Origin: an uncultured Pelagibacteraceae bacterium
GTDB lineage: Bacteria; Pseudomonadota; Alphaproteobacteria; Pelagibacterales; Pelagibacteraceae
Direction: 5' to 3'
Assembly (NCBI GenBank): GCA_902592275.1
Contig: CACJDW010000002.1
Span: forward strand, 151,638-215,637
DNA length: 64,000 bases
In this document: in pieces, positions 59,874 to 64,000 of the stretch
Layout: each line of letters begins with the position of its first letter
Numbering within the stretch: position 1 is the first letter of the stretch
Position numbers and translations under genes: made by a program
The notes under the pieces: generated by a model
Database searches by the model: none
Seen by the model: only the letters and a program-made list of their open reading frames with translations
What the model was told of the DNA's origin: nothing

Positions 59874-62210
59874 ATGAACAAATTTTTTAGAAATATCTTT
59901 ATTTTAATTACTTCTTTTATTCTATTATCAGCAATTTCGATAATAAGTGTTTTATGGACTTATTCTAATGATTTACCAGATTATAAATTTCTTAAAAGTT
60001 ACAAACCTCCTGTTTCTAGTAAAGTTTACTCTGGTAATGGTGATTTGGTGGCAGATTTTTCAAAGGAAAAAAGAATATTTGTTCCATTTAATTCAATTCC
60101 AAAAAATGTAATTAACGCATTTTTATCTGCCGAAGATAAAAATTTTTTCAAACATCCAGGCGTTGATGCTAAAGGTGTTATTAGAGCTATAGTAAATAAT
60201 ATTTCAAATATTTTATCATCTAAAAGGTTAGAGGGAGCATCTACAATTACTCAACAGGTAGCAAAAAACTTTTTATTAACAAATGAAGTAAGTTTAAATA
60301 GGAAAATTAAGGAAGCAATTCTAGCTTTTAGAATAGAGAGAGCTTTATCTAAAGAAAGAATTCTAGAACTTTATCTAAACCAAATTTATCTTGGAAGTGG
60401 AGCATATGGAGTAGCTGCGGCAAGCTTGGAATATTTTGATAAATCTATTAAAGATTTAAATTATTCAGAAGCTGCTTTATTAGCAGCTTTGCCAAAAGCA
60501 CCTAGTAGATATAATCCTTATAGAGATCCAGATATAGCAAAATTTAGAAGAAATTTAGTTTTAAAAAATTTGTTAGATAATAATTATTTAACTTCAGAAT
60601 GGTATGAAAAACTTACAAAAGAGGAAATAATTTTAAAAAAAAATAAAAAAATTTATTTAGAAGATGCTCAATATTTTATTGAAGATGTTAGAAAGAGTGT
60701 AATTGAAACTTTGAGCTATGATAAAGTTTACAAACAAGGTTTTAATATCAATACCCCAATAGATTTAAATTTACAAACAATTGCAACAAAATCTCTTCGA
60801 GATGGATTAATAGCATATGATAAAAGAAAGGGATGGAGAGGACCACTTACTAACAAGATTTATAATTCAGAATGGAAAAAAGATTTAGAAAATTATAAAT
60901 TAGAAAATTCAATTAATTGGAAATTGGCAATAGTCAAAAAGATAAATAAATTTTCAGCAGAAATAGAAACAGAAGATGATATCAAAGGCATTATTGAATA
61001 TCATAGTATTTCTTGGACAAAAAAAGAATTTAATAAATTATTAAAACCTGGTGATATTATTTATGTTAAAAATCTTAAAGAAAATACTTTTAATTTACAA
61101 CAATTACCAAAGGTAAATGGTGGAATTGTTGTGATGGATCCATTTACTGGAAGAGTTTTAGCACTAAGTGGTGGTTTTAGTTTTAAACAAAGTGAATTTA
61201 ATAGAGCAACTCAAGCTAAAAGACAGCCTGGATCAGCTTTTAAACCATTTGTTTATGCATTAGCCTTAGAGAACAATTTTACACCAACATCATTAGTTCT
61301 AGACGCACCACTGGTTTTAGACCAAGGAGATGATTTAAAAATGTGGAAACCAGAAAATTATGGAAAAAAATTTTATGGGCCTTCGACTTTAAGGGTTGGT
61401 TTAGAGAAATCTAGAAATTTAATGACAGTAAGAATAGCCCAAAATCTTGGTGTAGAGAAAATAGTTGATTTTTCAAAAGAATTAAAAATTTATGATAATC
61501 CAGAGGAACTTTTATCCATATCTTTGGGATCTGCTGAAACAACTTTATTAAAACTTACATCTGCTTATTCAGTTTTTGTTAATGGAGGAAAACTTGTTGA
61601 ACCAATACTGATAGATAGAATTCAGGACAGTGAGGGGAATACTATTTTTAATAATGATAAAAGAAAATGTATTAATTGTGATCAAATTTCTTATTTAACC
61701 AACGATTATCCAGAGATTAAAAATAACTATAAGCAAATTTTTTCTCCGGAAACAGCTTTTCAAATGACATCAATTTTAGAAGGAGTTGTTAAAAGAGGCA
61801 CAGCTAAAAAACTAAAAGACTTAAATTTAAATATTGCAGGTAAAACTGGAACAACAAATAAAAATACAGATACTTGGTTTATAGGTTTTACCTCAAATGT
61901 ACTAGTTGGTGTTTATGTTGGCTCAGACAATCCAATTCCATTAGGAAAATATGAAACAGGATCTAAAACGGCATTACCAATATTCAAAAGTTTTATAAGT
62001 GATTCTATTAACAAAAATGATGCAAGACCATTTAAGGCAGCTAAAGATACAGTTATGATGGTTGTCGACCCTTTGACAGGTCAAAAAGCAAAATTTAACT
62101 CAAAAAATACTATAATTGAGGTTTTTAAAAAAGAAAATGTAGTTGATGGAAAAGTACTTTATACAAATTCAGATAGATTAGATTCAAATAATATATTAAA
62201 GTTTTACTAA
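59874..62210 (+). CDS. mrcA: Penicillin-binding protein 1A
   Basis: 778-residue bifunctional peptidoglycan synthase anchored by one N-terminal span (about 9-28). The glycosyltransferase domain shows EDKNFFKHPGVD and EGASTITQQVAKN. The transpeptidase has the nucleophile S454 in GSAFKPF, the SRN triad in KSRNLMT, and KTGT at 657-660. An OB-like insert lies between the two. TATAAT at 59859-59864 is only 9 bases from the start codon, so a leaderless transcript is possible. It overlaps prfB by one base. Confidence 0.95.
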   Translation: MNKFFRNIFILITSFILLSAISIISVLWTYSNDLPDYKFLKSYKPPVSSKVYSGNGDLVADFSKEKRIFVPFNSIPKNVINAFLSAEDKNFFKHPGVDAKGVIRAIVNNISNILSSKRLEGASTITQQVAKNFLLTNEVSLNRKIKEAILAFRIERALSKERILELYLNQIYLGSGAYGVAAASLEYFDKSIKDLNYSEAALLAALPKAPSRYNPYRDPDIAKFRRNLVLKNLLDNNYLTSEWYEKLTKEEIILKKNKKIYLEDAQYFIEDVRKSVIETLSYDKVYKQGFNINTPIDLNLQTIATKSLRDGLIAYDKRKGWRGPLTNKIYNSEWKKDLENYKLENSINWKLAIVKKINKFSAEIETEDDIKGIIEYHSISWTKKEFNKLLKPGDIIYVKNLKENTFNLQQLPKVNGGIVVMDPFTGRVLALSGGFSFKQSEFNRATQAKRQPGSAFKPFVYALALENNFTPTSLVLDAPLVLDQGDDLKMWKPENYGKKFYGPSTLRVGLEKSRNLMTVRIAQNLGVEKIVDFSKELKIYDNPEELLSISLGSAETTLLKLTSAYSVFVNGGKLVEPILIDRIQDSEGNTIFNNDKRKCINCDQISYLTNDYPEIKNNYKQIFSPETAFQMTSILEGVVKRGTAKKLKDLNLNIAGKTGTTNKNTDTWFIGFTSNVLVGVYVGSDNPIPLGKYETGSKTALPIFKSFISDSINKNDARPFKAAKDTVMMVVDPLTGQKAKFNSKNTIIEVFKKENVVDGKVLYTNSDRLDSNNILKFY

Positions 62211-63296
62211 TGGATAATAATTATCAAAATTTAAAAGAAGAGGTAAAAAAGATTAATAAAAAAATACAGGAGTATCTTTGAAAAAAACAATATCCATTCA
62301 AAACTGCAATCTTTAAATTCACAAATGCTGAGAGCTGACTTTTGGCAAGATAAAAATAACTCTCAAAAAGTAATCAAAGAAAAGAAATTTTATGAAGATT
62401 TAACTAACTCTTTAAATAATAATGTTGAAAAACTTAAAGATCTAGATGATTTAAATCAACTGGCGCTTGAAGAAGAAAATTTACAGGTCCAAAAAGAAGT
62501 TCTTCAAAATATTAAAGACTTAAGAAGTGAAGTTAAAAAAAATGAAATTAAATGTTTTTTATCTAATGAAGCAGACCCTTTAAATTGTTACATAGAAATA
62601 CATGCTGGAGCCGGAGGTACAGAAAGTCAAGATTGGGCCGATATGTTAAGAAGAATGTATTTAAAATGGTCTGATAAAAAAAATTTTAAGTCAAGTTTGA
62701 TCAGTGAACATAGAGGTGACGAGGCTGGTATAAAGTCTGCAACAATTAAAATAGATGGTGACTATGTTTTTGGATGGTTGAAAAAAGAGTCGGGAATACA
62801 CAGGTTAGTTAGAATCTCTCCATTTGATTCCGGGGCAAGAAGACATACAAGTTTTGCAAGTGTTTGGATTTATCCAGTTGTAGATGAAAATATAAATATA
62901 GAAATTTTAGAAAAAGATTTAAGAATAGATACTTATCGTTCCAGTGGAGCAGGCGGTCAGCACGTTAACACTACTGATAGCGCAGTTAGAATAACACACA
63001 TTCCATCAAAAATTGTTGTTCAATGTCAAAATGAGAGATCTCAACATAAAAACAAAGAAACATGCATGAATATGTTGAAAGCAAGATTATATGATTATGA
63101 AATTAAAAAAAGAGAGAAAGAAAATCAAAATGTTGAAAGTTCTAAATCTGAAATAGGGTGGGGGCATCAAATTAGATCTTATGTTCTTCAACCTTACAGA
63201 CTTGTAAAAGACAATAGAACTAATTTTGAAAGTACTAGTCCTGATAAAGTATTAGATGGTGATATCGATGAATTTTTAGAACAATCGCTTTATTAA
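62210..63296 (+). CDS. prfB: Peptide chain release factor 2 with programmed +1 frameshift
   Basis: Releases proteins at UGA and UAA. Translation starts at 62210 (TAATG overlap with mrcA) and reads 23 codons to CTT followed by an in-frame TGA (62279-62281). Skipping one base continues at 62280 without a gap into the main frame, giving about 361 residues. The site GGAGTATCTTTGA closely matches the classic RF2 autoregulatory signal, including the internal ribosome-binding-like GGAG. The recognition tripeptide SPF is at 203-205 and GGQ at 248-250, almost the E. coli numbering. Low RF2 favours the frameshift, so the factor regulates itself. Confidence 0.96.
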
Positions 63297-63300
63297 CTAA

Positions 63301-64000
63301 ATGAAAAATAATATTTTAAAATATTTTACACTAATTCTGTCAGTGTTAGTTATTTTGATAGTTTACCTTAGTATTGTTGGTATAGAGACAGATAAATTTA
63401 ACAATCAAATTAAAAAAAGAATTTCATTAACAAATAAAAATATAGATATAGATTTAAAAAAAATTAAATTAATTCTAGATCTTTTTAAACTAAAAATTTA
63501 CGTAAAAACAGTTGGCACAACAGTATATTTTGCAAAAAGACCCTTAGCATTAGAAAGCATTAAAACTCAAGTTTCTCTCAGTTCTTTGATTAAAAATGAG
63601 ATTTCATCTTCAAATATAGAGGTAACAACAAAGTCTATATTATTAAATGATTTAATAAAATTTATTCGCACAACAACCAATAAACCAGAGTTATTTATAT
63701 TAGAAAAAATTGTAAAAAAAGGTCATGTAATTATAGATCTGAGTTTGAACATTGATGAAAATGGTAAAATTAAAAATGATTATATCATTAAAGGCTTGAT
63801 AAAAGATGCAAGTATTAATTTTTTAAACAGGGTTAATTTTAAAAATATAAATTTAAATTTCAATTTTCAAAAAGATAATTATCAGTTTGATGAAATAAAT
63901 TTTAAAGCAGAAGAAGTAAATTTTATTTCAAAAAAACTTAACGTTAAAAAGAAAAAAAATAGCTTTTTAATTGATGCTATTGTTGAAAACGATCAATCAA
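63301..64000 (+). CDS. AsmA/TamB-like envelope protein, N-terminal part
   Basis: Open from the ATG at 63301 to the end of the window, at least 233 residues. It has an N-terminal membrane anchor (LKYFTLILSVLVILIVYLS, about 6-24) followed by repetitive, lysine-rich amphipathic beta strands (NIDIDLKKIKLILDLFKLKIYVKT theme). This build is that of AsmA-like or DUF3971 proteins, which bridge inner and outer membranes. The family call is tentative, since only the start is visible. Confidence 0.6.
   Translation, partial: MKNNILKYFTLILSVLVILIVYLSIVGIETDKFNNQIKKRISLTNKNIDIDLKKIKLILDLFKLKIYVKTVGTTVYFAKRPLALESIKTQVSLSSLIKNEISSSNIEVTTKSILLNDLIKFIRTTTNKPELFILEKIVKKGHVIIDLSLNIDENGKIKNDYIIKGLIKDASINFLNRVNFKNINLNFNFQKDNYQFDEINFKAEEVNFISKKLNVKKKKNSFLIDAIVENDQS

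Overview
The window is very AT-rich, densely packed chromosomal DNA from a marine alphaproteobacterium, most likely SAR11 (Pelagibacterales). The grounds are the base composition, tiny intergenic gaps with many TAATG or ATGA overlaps, lysine- and asparagine-rich proteins, and alphaproteobacterial gene sets: lptF-lptG-lptD-surA-pdxA-rsmA, purM-purN beside DUF2066-hda, an NDUFA12-type complex I subunit, and phosphatidylcholine synthase. This assignment is inferred from sequence features; no database search was run.

Layout. 1-2.4 kb: start of an HPP-type membrane protein, a SufU/IscU-like Fe-S scaffold, and the molybdenum-cofactor pair mobA-moeA. 2.5-6.8 kb: a same-strand cluster of EamA permease, creatinase, glycine amidinotransferase and threonine aldolase, which looks like a guanidino-compound/glycine pathway. 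6.8-17.1 kb: an accessory island. It has a small phage-flavoured gene, the initiator tRNA, a two-gene restriction-modification-like system (a PLD nuclease-helicase plus an Eco57I-type methyltransferase), and several orphan and exported small genes. A perfect 58-bp direct repeat (6957-7014 and 16571-16628) brackets it, with an imperfect 33-bp repeat and a four-copy 10-bp tandem repeat near the ends. 17.2-20.1 kb: an exported FG-GAP/ASPIC protein, a cysteine-rich exported partner, and pcs.

20.1-29.2 kb: a PhyH dioxygenase with two Gfo/Idh/MocA oxidoreductases, a MOSC protein, cmk, two exporters, gshA-gshB, and a PhnZ-like HD-domain protein. 29.2-36.1 kb: purF-cvpA, an MMPL/RND exporter, dnaB and the rpsF-rpsR-rplI ribosomal operon. 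36.2-38.8 kb: fabD-fabG-acpP-gmk. 38.8-46.1 kb: rsmA, pdxA, surA, lptD, lptG and lptF on the minus strand (outer-membrane biogenesis). 46.1-53.1 kb: pepA-ndk, purM-purN, DUF2066-hda-aspS. 53.1-57.9 kb: a free-standing C-terminal domain of class II ribonucleotide reductase, an NDUFA12 homologue, a DUF2155 protein, accB-accC-aroQ, and thiS-thiG. 58-64 kb: RNase E/G, penicillin-binding protein 1A, prfB with its programmed frameshift, and the start of an AsmA-like protein.

Most of the window is core housekeeping in conserved order. The parts most worth a second look are the creatinase/amidinotransferase/threonine-aldolase cluster, the repeat-bounded defence island, the lone NrdJ-type domain, and an RNase E that appears to lack its zinc-link cysteines.
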